Positions 35,054 through 44,034 are shown, counted from the stretch's first letter. The stretch is 64,000 nt of DNA from G963667855 sp963667855 (GCA_963667855.2 CAXXKI010000010.1:186001-250000), one strand, 5' to 3'. Made by a program: numbers and translations. Notes: generated by a model from the sequence alone, not told the origin.

Positions 35054-36919
35054 GTGCTTGACACTCCGCCCAACGACAAAAACGCAGATGTAACGTCTCC
35101 GACGAAAACGACGAGGCCATCGGCCACAGTTAAGAACCAGGCCAAAACAGGGTTTCCTTTTTTTTCAAAAGATCGGCGACCCAAAATCTGGTTGGCATCT
35201 CTGGTCATCTTTCCACTGGTAGCCGCCGGCGTAATCATGGCCAGCATAGAACCACAGTTCACAGGAACCGTAACCTACGCCATAAAACATCCCGCAACAG
35301 AAACCGGTAGGCAGACAGTCATTCTTGGAAATTACCGTAAGGAACTGGTCGAAACGGCATGGCGATCCTGCAACGCCAAAGCGATTGTCTCGTCGGACCG
35401 GCCCGGAATTTCCGCCCGCGATTGGTCGGTAAAAGAAAACCCGGAAACCTCTTCTATCATACTGTCTGCGGCAACAAACCGCGTTGAAAACACTTCGCAA
35501 GTTCTCGATGAAATAACCCGAAGTTTTCTTGATCGACTCGCCTTGGTTGCGCAGGAGCACGCCACAAAATCCAGCCTGGGTGAAACCCTCATTCTGGAGC
35601 GTATATCAAACCTCAAAGCAAAACGCGAAAAGTTGCGAGATGAACTCCAAAAGTCATTGGAATCACAACCGGACAGGCAACCCGTTGAATATGCCTTAAA
35701 GGCCTGCGATGAAATGTCCAGCCACAGGGCAAGTCTCCAGCAGATAAGAGAAAACATATCCAACTTCTCGCTTGAAAGGGAAAAACTACAAGCCTCCCCG
35801 GAACCAAACATCGTGGAAATCGAACCGGCAGTCAGGCAAAACGCCTACAATAAAAACGTGGTGCTGAGCGAAGACCTGCGCCTGCTCGAGGTTCGCATGC
35901 AACAGTTGCGTTCGACCATGCTGCAGGTCTTGGAAAAAGCCAATGAGCAACTCGATAACCTGCTGGCCGAAGCTAATCTTTTGTGCCAACTACCGGATGC
36001 CCCCGAAGTGGCTTCGATCCCTTCAGATCTGCGGGTTCTTTTCGATCGACTTGTAGAAAACGCTCAGGACTACCGACTGCGGGCGATAAGTTTCGCCCAG
36101 GATTGGACTCGGTGTTTCATTGAACTGCAGAACATGAAAATCGACCCCAGCGATCCAACCATCCTCGTAACTTATGACCGGATAACCAAGCAGATAGCAG
36201 ACTATATGTTTGAAAATACCGGATCCCTGACTGCCTTGAATCTGCGAGTCAGGCTCATAAAAGAACGGGCGGCAAACAATGCAAAAACTTTTGCCTTCAC
36301 CGATCTCCTCAACCGCCGCTACCAGAACCTGCGAGATGCTCACCAGGTGTTTGAAACCGCGGGTTCTCAATTGAACTCCCAGAAAAATTATGTCTTGTCT
36401 GCCGCCCTTGAAAGTGTACAAGGCCTCGTTTACCGCAGCCGAAACGTCCGCCAGGAGTTAGACCAGGCATTGGAAATCAAAGCCAGAGAACACATAATCC
36501 TCCAACGCCAGAAGCGATTGGCAGAGTTGGCCACTGAAATTTCCAAACAACGTGAATATGCCAGCGAAAAAACGGACCTTATCCTCGAAACCCAAAGGCG
36601 AATCCACCAATCGCTGGTAACTGTCCCCGACTTCGTTAAAACCGTAGCCCGAACGGCTGCCGCAGAAGAAAAGCTTTCCTTGATTGAAACTCAGCTGGCT
36701 GAATTAGAAACGCAAAGGGAATCATTCATGAGCTCGATCCGGCTCACCTCCCCCGTGCTGCCCGATGCGGTCCAAGCCAGCCAGCCAATCATAGATTCTC
36801 GGCCTGATAACCTCTCCCGCATGGTTTGCTATAGCATGTTCGCCTGGTGCGTAACTCTCCTCACTTTCCTGGGGACGGCAAAAATAATCACAGTCGCCCG
36901 AAAACACTCGAATCGCTGA
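35054..36919 (+). CDS. Wzz-like coiled-coil membrane protein
   Basis: This 621-residue protein starts at GTG 35054. It has a charged cytoplasmic N-terminus, a first helix WLASLVIFPLVAAGVIMAS (about residues 50-68), a long periplasmic region dominated by Glu/Lys/Gln-rich coiled coils (about residues 160-560) and a second helix FAWCVTLLTFLGTAKII near the C-terminus. This two-helix plan matches Wzz/polysaccharide co-polymerase proteins, which set polysaccharide chain length. There is no kinase domain and no polysaccharide gene nearby, so the role is unproven. It is flanked by the tuf promoter region and csrA. Confidence 0.5.
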   Translation: MLDTPPNDKNADVTSPTKTTRPSATVKNQAKTGFPFFSKDRRPKIWLASLVIFPLVAAGVIMASIEPQFTGTVTYAIKHPATETGRQTVILGNYRKELVETAWRSCNAKAIVSSDRPGISARDWSVKENPETSSIILSAATNRVENTSQVLDEITRSFLDRLALVAQEHATKSSLGETLILERISNLKAKREKLRDELQKSLESQPDRQPVEYALKACDEMSSHRASLQQIRENISNFSLEREKLQASPEPNIVEIEPAVRQNAYNKNVVLSEDLRLLEVRMQQLRSTMLQVLEKANEQLDNLLAEANLLCQLPDAPEVASIPSDLRVLFDRLVENAQDYRLRAISFAQDWTRCFIELQNMKIDPSDPTILVTYDRITKQIADYMFENTGSLTALNLRVRLIKERAANNAKTFAFTDLLNRRYQNLRDAHQVFETAGSQLNSQKNYVLSAALESVQGLVYRSRNVRQELDQALEIKAREHIILQRQKRLAELATEISKQREYASEKTDLILETQRRIHQSLVTVPDFVKTVARTAAAEEKLSLIETQLAELETQRESFMSSIRLTSPVLPDAVQASQPIIDSRPDNLSRMVCYSMFAWCVTLLTFLGTAKIITVARKHSNR

Positions 36920-37248
36920 TTTTCGCCCCTCTTAACTCTAAAACCGCGTTTATTCACCGCTAATGGCATATGTGACAAATTTAATTATTTTGGTTAGACT
37001 ACATTGTTACGTTTGTCTACTTAATGATTGGTATCCATAATCAATCGATTCGCTTAGGTGTGCCGGTACCACGTTTGATAGCCGTTTTTTCGAAAGGATT
37101 CGTACCACCGCGCAGCTTTCCCAAAACCGAAACAGGTTCGATGGGAAAAAACTGTTTAACGGAATGCTTATTAACGAACCGGTAATCGGTTGAACGCTAT
37201 CAACCGATACCTGCCGTAAATACTCGGTGGTTGCCAAAGGAGTTGGCC
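36920..37248 (+). other. csrA upstream region
   Basis: Between the Wzz-like gene and csrA lie about 330 bases. It contains a promoter at 36972-37000 and an untranslated leader of about 240 bases with several GGA triplets (AAAGGATTC near 37095, CGGAATGC near 37160, and the ribosome site itself). GGA motifs in leaders are CsrA targets, so autorepression is possible. Confidence 0.45.
36972..37000 (+). promoter_or_regulatory. Promoter for csrA
   Basis: GTGACA (36972-36977, five of six matches), 17-base AT-rich spacer, TAGACT (36995-37000, four of six). The predicted start is near 37007. Confidence 0.55.
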
Positions 37249-37452
37249 ATGCTCGTCCTATCACGTCAACGCGATCAGTCGATTATGATTGGTGATGATA
37301 TCGAAATCACCATTGTCGATGTACGCGGCGACAAAGTCCGGATAGGTATAAACGCCCCCAAAGAGGTGGCCGTCCATCGAAAAGAGGTTTACGAAGCCAT
37401 TCAACGGGAAAACAACCCTGACAATCCGCCACCACCACGGAAAGCGGACTAA
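37249..37452 (+). CDS. csrA: Carbon storage regulator CsrA
   Basis: The start is ATG 37249, preceded by AAGGAG, giving 67 residues (MLVLSRQRDQSIMIGDDIEI...). The RNA-binding edges LVLSRQ and GINAPKEVAVHRKEVY are conserved. CsrA binds GGA motifs near ribosome sites and blocks or stabilises mRNAs controlling motility and carbon metabolism, often antagonised by FliW. No flagellar gene is adjacent. The short Asn/Pro-rich tail is unremarkable. Confidence 0.95.
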   Translation: MLVLSRQRDQSIMIGDDIEITIVDVRGDKVRIGINAPKEVAVHRKEVYEAIQRENNPDNPPPPRKAD

Positions 37453-37848
37453 TCCCGCCAAGGAATAGGCTCCATCGCTTTTGGCTTTGCCCAAAGACGT
37501 CTCTTAAAAGTGAAATCGATAGTACAATAATCCACAAACTTCCACTCCCCCACCTTGACTTACGAAAGCTTCCAGAGTACCTTTCGCCGACGCGATTGGA
37601 TGGTTTCCGTCTTTTTGCGTGGTATGTTTACACCCTGTGGGGCAGTCGTCTAGGGTTTGGATTGTCGAATCGCTTATTAGCCTTCGACAAAGAACCTGAT
37701 TCGCTCTGGGCGATCTCGCACGCGGCTGATCGCTCATGCCTCGGTGTAAAACCCCGTTTCGGGGAGGCCGCGTCACTTCGTTTTTCGGTGACGCCTGACA
37801 TAACACCCATGAGGTTGTTGTGACTGAACGCGTGTCGCGAGTTTACAC
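37453..37848 (+). other. Gene-free region between csrA and tRNA-Gln
   Basis: No credible protein-coding gene occurs here. The first half (37453-37620) is featureless to my eye; the second half holds the multi-hairpin element described separately. The distance and the density of perfect stems suggest a non-coding RNA rather than a spacer. Confidence 0.5.
37627..37794 (+). ncRNA. Candidate structured non-coding RNA
   Basis: TTTACACC (37627-37634) pairs perfectly with GGTGTAAA (37743-37750). Inside this long-range stem lie GGTT/AACC plus TTGTCGAA/TTCGACAA (37654-37696) and GCGATC/GATCGC (37710-37733). Two hairpins follow: CCCCG/CGGGG (37752-37764) and GCGTCAC/GTGACGC (37770-37794). It lacks the signature sequences of RNase P RNA, tmRNA and SRP RNA. 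The strand is inferred from the neighbours; pairing alone does not settle it. Confidence 0.45.
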
Positions 37849-37920
37849 AACCCGATGGTGTAATTGGTAGCACACCAGGTTTTGGTCCTGGCAGCCCAGG
37901 TTCGAGTCCTGGTCGGGTTG
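37849..37920 (+). tRNA. tRNA-Gln (TTG)
   Basis: A 72-nt cloverleaf: acceptor AACCCGA/TCGGGTT with discriminator G, D arm with GTGTAATTGGTAGCAC, anticodon stem CCAGG/CCTGG with loop TTTTGGT (anticodon TTG), T arm with GGTTCGAGTCC. CCA is not encoded. Confidence 0.94.
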
Positions 37921-37974
37921 TTATTTGCTTTACTGGCTTCACTGATAAAAAGGCTCTGACAATCGAATAGCTGC

Positions 37975-38020
37975 CAGGCTTTTAAAGCAGAATACATCTG
38001 TATTTTCGTAAAGCCTGCGT
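37975..38020 (+). other. Nested hairpin after tRNA-Gln
   Basis: CAGGCTTT and AAAGCCTG form an 8-bp outer stem enclosing AATAC/GTATT. A T-rich stretch (TCTTTTTATCC) follows about 10 bases later, so it may end the tRNA transcript or sit in the prs leader. Confidence 0.35.
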
Positions 38021-38126
38021 AAGTGTCTTTTTATCCTGGCTTAGTCTTTCGGATGCGGTTTAACCGCTTCCTCTTTATCGCCTCCCCATCGCAGGGAGTA
38101 GTTTTTTTACTTTAAGGGGCTTTTTT

Positions 38127-39122
38127 ATGGCTTCCACGACCGGAGTCGGCAAAACAAACTCCACTCAAGTCGGCGAGCTTATGGTTTTTGGTGCCAATGG
38201 TGGCTGGGAACTTACCAAGGGAATCTGTTCCTACCTCGACATCACCCCCGGCACAGCCCACTTGAAAGCCTTTCCCGATGGCGAATCGTTTGTAAAGCTG
38301 GAAGTGGATGTCAGAGGCCGGGATTGCTTTATCGTGCAATCAACCTGCCCGCCCGTTAATGACAACCTCATGCAATTGCTCATTTTTATCGATTGCCTGA
38401 GGAGGGCAAGTGCGAACCGAATTACCGCCGTCATCCCCTACTTCGGCTATGCTCGCCAGGATCGAAAAGCTGAAGGACGTACGCCGATAACCGCCAAGCT
38501 CCTGGCAAACCTGATTACAGCGGCCGGTGCTGATAGAGTCCTGACCCTGGACCTGCACGCGGATCAGATTCAAGGGTTCTTTGATATCCCCGTAGATCAC
38601 CTTACCGCCTTCCCCGTTCTTGCTCAGCACGTCAAGAGCCTGAAACTGGAGGATACGGTTATTGTTTCACCGGACGTCGGCAACCTGAAAACCGCCAGCC
38701 GATTCACCAATGTACTCGGCGGAGAGATCGCAGTTATTGATAAACGCCGACAGTCCAGCGAAAAAGTCAAGATGACCACCATCATCGGTAATATCGAAGG
38801 CAAGAACGTCCTCCTGTTCGATGACATGATTGCGACCGGTGGAACTCTGGCGGAAGCCGCTAAACTCGTTAGAGCCAAAGGCGCAAAAGCCGTATACGCC
38901 GGTGCGACACATCCTGTATTCTCAGGACCGTGCATCGAAAGACTGCGGGATGCCGGATTTAACAATATATGGGTGACTGATACTATCCCCCTGTCGGATG
39001 AAATTCGCGAGCAATTACCCAATCTTGAGGTGTTTTCGGTTGCTCGAGTTGTTGGAGAAGCGATACGTAGGATTCACGAGCACCAATCAATAAGTGCCCT
39101 GTTTTCAACGTTAACAGCGTAA
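38127..39122 (+). CDS. prs: Ribose-phosphate pyrophosphokinase
   Basis: This 331-residue enzyme makes PRPP from ribose-5-phosphate and ATP for nucleotide, His and Trp synthesis. Seen are FPDGESFVKLEVDVRGRD, the YFGYARQDRK flexible-loop region, the LDLHADQIQGFF metal-binding segment, and the PRPP loop LLFDDMIATGGTLAEAA. AAGGGG lies upstream of ATG 38127. The order prs-rplY-pth that follows is common in bacteria. Confidence 0.96.
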   Translation: MASTTGVGKTNSTQVGELMVFGANGGWELTKGICSYLDITPGTAHLKAFPDGESFVKLEVDVRGRDCFIVQSTCPPVNDNLMQLLIFIDCLRRASANRITAVIPYFGYARQDRKAEGRTPITAKLLANLITAAGADRVLTLDLHADQIQGFFDIPVDHLTAFPVLAQHVKSLKLEDTVIVSPDVGNLKTASRFTNVLGGEIAVIDKRRQSSEKVKMTTIIGNIEGKNVLLFDDMIATGGTLAEAAKLVRAKGAKAVYAGATHPVFSGPCIERLRDAGFNNIWVTDTIPLSDEIREQLPNLEVFSVARVVGEAIRRIHEHQSISALFSTLTA

Positions 39123-39170
39123 AGCGAGATCGGATTAGAGGAACAACTTCACAGTTGGAGAAGATAGAAG

Positions 39171-39806
39171 ATGGAACAATCAAAAATGGTAGCCACCAAA
39201 CGTACCAGGTTAGGCTCCAAACACACTCGGCGCTTACGCCAGACTGGTCAGATTCCGGCGATTATCTATGGACACGGGCAGAATCCCCTATCCATTTCTC
39301 TAAATGCACATGATTTGGAAATCGCCCTGCACCATCATGTTCGAGTTCTTGAGCTTGACCTGGAAGGCGCCAAAGAACAGTACCTTATCAAAGCGGTTCA
39401 ATACGATTACCTCGAAACGACCCCCATTCACCTCGACCTCGTCAGAGTTGACTTGAATGAAAAGGTCCAGGTTACGGTTGAGATTGAACTCAAAGGTACA
39501 CCGGCAGGCGCAACTGAAGGTGGTGTGCTGACTCAGTTGCTGACCTCTATCGATGTTGAATGTGCGGTTACCGCAATCCCCGAAGAGCTTCGACCGAACG
39601 TCGCCCACCTGGGTATCAACGATTCTCTTTTCGTCAAGGATTTGGAATTGCCGAAAGGCGTGGTGCCGCTGAACGACCTCGAGGAAAAAGTCGCTACCTG
39701 TCGCCTGCCGTCCGCCGCTGAAGAAGCAACGGAAGAAGAAGGCGAAGAGGGAGCTGCCGAACCGGAAATGATCGGTCGCAGTAAAGAGGAAGAGGAATCA
39801 GCCTGA
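39171..39806 (+). CDS. rplY: 50S ribosomal protein L25, long CTC form
   Basis: This 211-residue protein has the 5S rRNA-binding N-terminal domain (RTRLGSKHTRRLRQTGQIPAIIYG, given here by start and end only as residues 10-33) and a C-terminal TL5/CTC beta domain including LRPNVAHLGINDSLFVKDL. A Glu-rich acidic tail closes the protein. It stabilises 5S rRNA in the 50S subunit. It lies 48 bases after prs and about 100 bases before pth. Confidence 0.93.
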   Translation: MEQSKMVATKRTRLGSKHTRRLRQTGQIPAIIYGHGQNPLSISLNAHDLEIALHHHVRVLELDLEGAKEQYLIKAVQYDYLETTPIHLDLVRVDLNEKVQVTVEIELKGTPAGATEGGVLTQLLTSIDVECAVTAIPEELRPNVAHLGINDSLFVKDLELPKGVVPLNDLEEKVATCRLPSAAEEATEEEGEEGAAEPEMIGRSKEEEESA

Positions 39807-39908
39807 TAGGTTGTTTCGCTTTGCTCCGGTATTGCCACTATCCCTCCAGCAGGGAATACCACCTGGAGATGGCAACGGGGCCCGGCTTGGATTGTCTGAG
39901 ATTTAGTC

Positions 39909-40487
39909 GTGAAATTGATTGTTGGATTAGGCAACCCGGGCACGCAGTATGAACACACGCGGCATAATGTTGGGTTTCGCGTAATAGATCTTGTAGCTCA
40001 ACGCTATCAGATCAGTATGCAAACCGAAAAATTCCACGCGTGGTTCGGGACAGGAATGATGGGCTCAGAAAAAGTGGTTCTTCTAAAGCCGACAACATTC
40101 ATGAACCGAAGCGGTCAGGCAATTTTGGCCGCGGTTAAATTTTACCGCCTTGAATCGGATGATCTGATTGTCGTATATGATGACGTCGCCCTTGATCTTG
40201 GACGTCTTCGTATAAGAAAACAGGGATCGGCCGGCGGACACAACGGCTTGGGTGATGCAATAACCCGTCTGGGAAGCGATGCTTTCTGTCGCTTGCGGGT
40301 TGGTATCGGCAAACCAATAGGAAGCCAGACCCAATATGTTCTAGGAAGGTTTGCTCCCGATGAACAGGAAACAATAGACAAGGCTGTCACACGGGCGGCT
40401 GACGCAGTTTGCATCTGGGTTAACAACGGAGTTGACGAGTCAATGAACAGGTATAATGTCAACAATGGCGAACCCGGTGATCAGTAA
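39909..40487 (+). CDS. pth: Peptidyl-tRNA hydrolase
   Basis: The 192-residue enzyme recycles peptidyl-tRNA released by stalled ribosomes. It starts at GTG 39909 and shows the signature VGLGNPGTQYEHTRHNVGF with the catalytic His (residue 20), KPTTFMNRSGQA, VVYDDVALDLG and GSAGGHNGLGDA. It is the third gene of the prs-rplY-pth-rpsF-ssb-rplI-dnaB run. Confidence 0.95.
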   Translation: MKLIVGLGNPGTQYEHTRHNVGFRVIDLVAQRYQISMQTEKFHAWFGTGMMGSEKVVLLKPTTFMNRSGQAILAAVKFYRLESDDLIVVYDDVALDLGRLRIRKQGSAGGHNGLGDAITRLGSDAFCRLRVGIGKPIGSQTQYVLGRFAPDEQETIDKAVTRAADAVCIWVNNGVDESMNRYNVNNGEPGDQ

Positions 40488-40622
40488 GACGTAACTTCGA
40501 TGCTTGGACATTAGTTGCCTGGTTCCGGCAACCGGAAAAGCTTAAGAAGAGTAGTTTCGGTTAAAGACAAGAAATGGATTGTGGTTCGATTGACGCAATT
40601 GTGCGTCCAGGAGGTGTCAACC

Positions 40623-41087
40623 TTGAACCAATACGAAGCAATGTTTCTTTTCGACCCCACTTTCGCCACCGATTTCGCGAAAGCCAAGGAAGAAGTAGAA
40701 CGTGTAATGCAAAGAGCGGAGGCGGAAATCGTCTTCCTGGAAAAATGGGAAGAACGTAAACTCGCCTATGAAATCAAAGGTCGAAAGCGCGGCTGTTACG
40801 TATTGACGTACTTCAAATGCGACAGCGACAAGATCGTAGGAATCGAACGGGACGCTCAACTTAGCGAACCCATCCTCCGTATCCTTGTCAAGACAGCCGA
40901 TGGAGTTACTCCAGAGCACATCGCCAAGTTCATGCCTCAAAACCGGATCGCTGACGATGACATCAACGACGAATCCATCGACGATGAACAGCTCTCCGGC
41001 TCAGATAAGGATGATGATACTTCGGACATGGATAACTCACAGCAGGAGGAAGTTACTTCCGCCTCTGATACGCCCGACAAGGATTAG
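40623..41087 (+). CDS. rpsF: 30S ribosomal protein S6
   Basis: I choose TTG 40623 as start because AGGAGG lies eight bases upstream and the protein then begins (M)NQYEAMFLFDP, the family start; the open frame extends further upstream without similarity. The 154-residue product keeps the S6 core (VFLEKWEERKLAYEIKGRKRG and AQLSEPILRILVK) and adds an acidic tail of about 50 residues. S6 binds 16S rRNA with S18 in the 30S platform. Confidence 0.92.
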   Translation: MNQYEAMFLFDPTFATDFAKAKEEVERVMQRAEAEIVFLEKWEERKLAYEIKGRKRGCYVLTYFKCDSDKIVGIERDAQLSEPILRILVKTADGVTPEHIAKFMPQNRIADDDINDESIDDEQLSGSDKDDDTSDMDNSQQEEVTSASDTPDKD

Positions 41088-41129
41088 GAATCGGAAAACC
41101 GGACCTCTAAACTAGATGAGGACCTTATC

Positions 41130-41588
41130 ATGGCAAGTTTTAACAAGGTTATACTGGCCGGAAATCTGACTCGTGATCCTCAGTTGGCTCACACGGCTTC
41201 CAATACGCCTGTCTGCAAGTTTGGCTTAGCGCTGAACCGCCGGTGGCGAGATCGGAATTCAGGTGAAAACCGAGAGGAAGTCTGTTACGTTGACTGCACT
41301 GCCTTTGGTAGAAGCGGCGAAGTCATTAACCAGTATATGAGCAAAGGACGTCCCATCCTCGTGGAAGGTCGGCTCAATTATAGCCAGTGGGAAGCCCAGG
41401 ACGGCAGTAAAAGAAGCAAACTGGATGTCGTTGTTGAGAATTTCCAGTTCCTCGGCGGTGGCGGTAGCGGAGGTGATGCACCTCGCCGTCAAAGTAGCGA
41501 GCAGCCTGCTTCTTTTAATAACAGTAGCTCCGGTTTTCCCGCTGACGATTACGGACCGCCTATGGACGATGGCGACGTACCGTTCTAG
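41130..41588 (+). CDS. ssb: Single-stranded DNA-binding protein
   Basis: The 152-residue protein has an OB fold (FNKVILAGNLTRDPQLAHT, VDCTAFGRSGEVINQYMSKG, LVEGRLNYSQWEAQDGSKRS) followed by a Gly/Ser linker and the acidic tip DDGDVPF, a variant of the DDDIPF tip that docks replication partners. It lies between rpsF and rplI. The rpsR gene that commonly follows ssb is absent; the 208 bases after ssb encode nothing recognisable. Confidence 0.95.
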   Translation: MASFNKVILAGNLTRDPQLAHTASNTPVCKFGLALNRRWRDRNSGENREEVCYVDCTAFGRSGEVINQYMSKGRPILVEGRLNYSQWEAQDGSKRSKLDVVVENFQFLGGGGSGGDAPRRQSSEQPASFNNSSSGFPADDYGPPMDDGDVPF

Positions 41589-41796
41589 ACGTGTCGTTAT
41601 AATATCTTCCGAATATTCGTACCGGAAGAGACTTGTGGTCAACAGCATCGGTTTCTGTTACCAATTGCATCATAATGGAACAGACTCCGGCTGATTGGAT
41701 TTGTTTACCGAGCGGTATCCGCTCTTTCCGAAAATACCACACCAGGTTGCTTTGGTGTGCGAAGGTTAAGTTGAAGCAATAAACGAAAGTAATCCT

Positions 41797-42273
41797 ATGA
41801 AACTGCTTCTGAAAAAAGATATTCCAAGACTCGGCATCGTTGGCGATGTCGTCAACGTATCTCCCGGCTATGCCCGCAATTACCTGTTACCCCAGGATTT
41901 GGCAACACAGCCGACCAAGGCAAACATGAAAGCTCTCGCCGCAGCCCGCGCTGAAGCGGAAGAGCGTCGCCGCGTTATGCTCGAAAAACTGCAAGCGACC
42001 GCTGATTCGCTCGCTGACGTCGAGATCACCATCGAGGCGGCGGCCAATCCCGAAGGCGTGCTCTACGGTTCTGTTGGACCTAGAGAAATCGCCGCCAGCC
42101 TGCGCGATGCTGGACACGATGTCGTCGCTGAACAAGTTCACCTGCGCGACCCGATCAAGCATCTGGACAACGTACTCGTCGATGTAGTGTTGGCCGATAC
42201 CATCAAAACCAACGTCAAAGTTTGGGTGGTTCGCTCTAAAGCTGAAGAAGAAAACGAAGCTGACGAGGAGTAG
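41797..42273 (+). CDS. rplI: 50S ribosomal protein L9
   Basis: This 158-residue protein shows the L9 N-domain (MKLLLKKDIPRLGIVGDVV and VSPGYARNYLLPQDLA), the long connecting helix and a C-terminal domain with LYGSVGPREIAASL. It binds 23S rRNA near the L1 stalk and supports reading-frame fidelity. The stop is directly adjacent to the dnaB start. Confidence 0.95.
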   Translation: MKLLLKKDIPRLGIVGDVVNVSPGYARNYLLPQDLATQPTKANMKALAAARAEAEERRRVMLEKLQATADSLADVEITIEAAANPEGVLYGSVGPREIAASLRDAGHDVVAEQVHLRDPIKHLDNVLVDVVLADTIKTNVKVWVVRSKAEEENEADEE

Positions 42274-42274
42274 T

Positions 42275-43750
42275 ATGAGTGACAAGGGTTACACGGCGGG
42301 GCTGGCCGCTAATGGTGGGCAGACCCCTCCCCGTTCCCCTGCTCAGACCGCGCAGGGCTTGAGTGGTGGCGGGTTCGTTCCGGGAACGGATCGACTTCCG
42401 CCACAAAATCTCGAAGCCGAGATGAGCCTTCTTGGCTCCATGATGCTTGCTCGCGAGGTCGTCGGCGATATCATTCAAATCATCACCAAAAGCGATTCTC
42501 GCTGGTTCTACCGGCCTGATCATCGCATTCTGTTTGAAGTGCTGGTCGATCTTTATGACACAGGCCAGCCAATCGACATCGTAGTTCTTCGCAACGAATT
42601 ACAACAACGCAAAGTACTCAACCAGGTCGGTGGTACTGAGTATCTGGTTGCCTGCGCAGAGAGCGTACCCTCGGCCGCCAATGCCGAAAACTACGCCAAA
42701 ATCATTCGAGACAAAGGTGTACTCCGCGATCTGATCACCTGCGTTGGCGCCATCGAAGACGACGCTTATGGACAAGCCGTTGGTTCGGCCGAAATCCTCG
42801 ACCGGGCTGAACAACAACTCTTCGCCGTCACCGAACAAAGAATCAGCAGCCAATCCGTTGGGCTCAATGAGCTTGTTTCCTCCCTCAAGGACGAACTGAT
42901 GGAGGGAGTCGCCGGCTTAAACGGCGTCCCTTCCGGTTTCACCGAGCTCGACGAACTGACCACCGGTTTCCAACCCGGTGACATGATTGTTCTCGCAGCA
43001 AGACCCTCCATGGGAAAAACCGCTTTGGGATTGAACATGTGCGAACATATCGCCGTAGACGTCCGAAAGCCGGTAGTCTTTTTTTCCATGGAAATGAGCC
43101 GCCAACAGGTGGCTCAAAGAATCCTCTGCAGCCGGGCACGTATCGATTCGCACAAGTTCCGTAAACGCATGCTGGACGAGAACGAAAAACAAAAAGCGTT
43201 GAATGTTCTCGCCGAATTGCATAACGCCCCACTCTACATCGACGACACTCCGGGTATGAGCCCCATGGAACTGCGGGCCAAAGCCCGGCGTTTGCGCATG
43301 CAAAAAGGTATCGAAGCGGTCTTCGTCGATTACCTTCAGCTCATGCACGAACCGGGCTCCGAAAGCCGCCAGCAGGAAATCTCCTCCATCAGCCGAAATC
43401 TCAAGGGGCTTGGCAGGGAGTTGGGTATTCCCATTATAGCCCTGGCGCAGCTTAACCGAATGGCTGAAGGTCGGCAGGGAAACCAGCCAAGAATGAGTGA
43501 CCTGAGAGAATCGGGAGCCATTGAGCAGGACGCCGACGCCGTACTGCTCATTCACCGTGAAGAGTATTACAACCGGGATGACCCCACACTTAAAGGCAAA
43601 GCCGAGTTAATAATAGCCAAACAACGTAACGGCCCGACCGATATAGTTACTCTCAGTTTTGACCACCAGTCCACCAGGTTCAATAACTACTCGCCGATTC
43701 CCGATTCCGGATACGCCGATTACGGTCCCGGTGACGCCACCCCATACTAA
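42275..43750 (+). CDS. dnaB: Replicative DNA helicase
   Basis: The 491-residue protein has an N-terminal primase-binding helical domain (PPQNLEAEMSLLGSMML), a linker and a RecA-like motor with Walker A ARPSMGKTALGLN, Walker B AVFVDYLQLM and the DLRESGAIEQDADAV motif. It unwinds DNA ahead of the replisome. A Gly/Pro-rich N-terminal extension of about 40 residues precedes the core. It begins one base after rplI. Confidence 0.97.
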   Translation: MSDKGYTAGLAANGGQTPPRSPAQTAQGLSGGGFVPGTDRLPPQNLEAEMSLLGSMMLAREVVGDIIQIITKSDSRWFYRPDHRILFEVLVDLYDTGQPIDIVVLRNELQQRKVLNQVGGTEYLVACAESVPSAANAENYAKIIRDKGVLRDLITCVGAIEDDAYGQAVGSAEILDRAEQQLFAVTEQRISSQSVGLNELVSSLKDELMEGVAGLNGVPSGFTELDELTTGFQPGDMIVLAARPSMGKTALGLNMCEHIAVDVRKPVVFFSMEMSRQQVAQRILCSRARIDSHKFRKRMLDENEKQKALNVLAELHNAPLYIDDTPGMSPMELRAKARRLRMQKGIEAVFVDYLQLMHEPGSESRQQEISSISRNLKGLGRELGIPIIALAQLNRMAEGRQGNQPRMSDLRESGAIEQDADAVLLIHREEYYNRDDPTLKGKAELIIAKQRNGPTDIVTLSFDHQSTRFNNYSPIPDSGYADYGPGDATPY

Positions 43751-43788
43751 AGCGGCAAGCTGGTCAATATCCGATAACAACAGCTTTA

Positions 43789-43876
43789 TTTACCATGGTT
43801 CGGCATGGGTAAATTCCCTCTAATCGTTTTCTGGCGTTTTCTAGGATGATTATCGGGCCTGTCAATGGCAGGCCCG
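43789..43876 (+). terminator. Two hairpins after dnaB
   Basis: TTTACCATG (43789-43797) pairs with CATGGGTAAA (43804-43813) with one bulge, and CGGGCCTG (43854-43861) pairs with CAGGCCCG (43869-43876). The first is followed by a T-rich tract. Together they probably end the prs-dnaB transcript; the second could also belong to the cheV leader. Confidence 0.5.
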
Positions 43877-44034
43877 ACTCGCCGCCTCTGCAGCAAGCTT
43901 GATTCCAGCCTCGTACAACACACCAAAAAGATGGTAATTCATCGTTCATACTTCATTGGTCGATGTTCTTAATCGGAGCGGAAGGATACTGCATTATTGA
44001 ATCAAAAGACTCGACCTATACAGGACACACCGTT

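Noticed and set aside
37627..37794. RNase P RNA, tmRNA or SRP RNA
   Set aside because: None of the signature conserved sequences of these RNAs was found by eye in the element or its complement.
40515..40622. N-terminal extension of rpsF in the open frame
   Set aside because: The 36 extra codons have no S6 similarity, and a strong AGGAGG site precedes TTG 40623 where family similarity begins.
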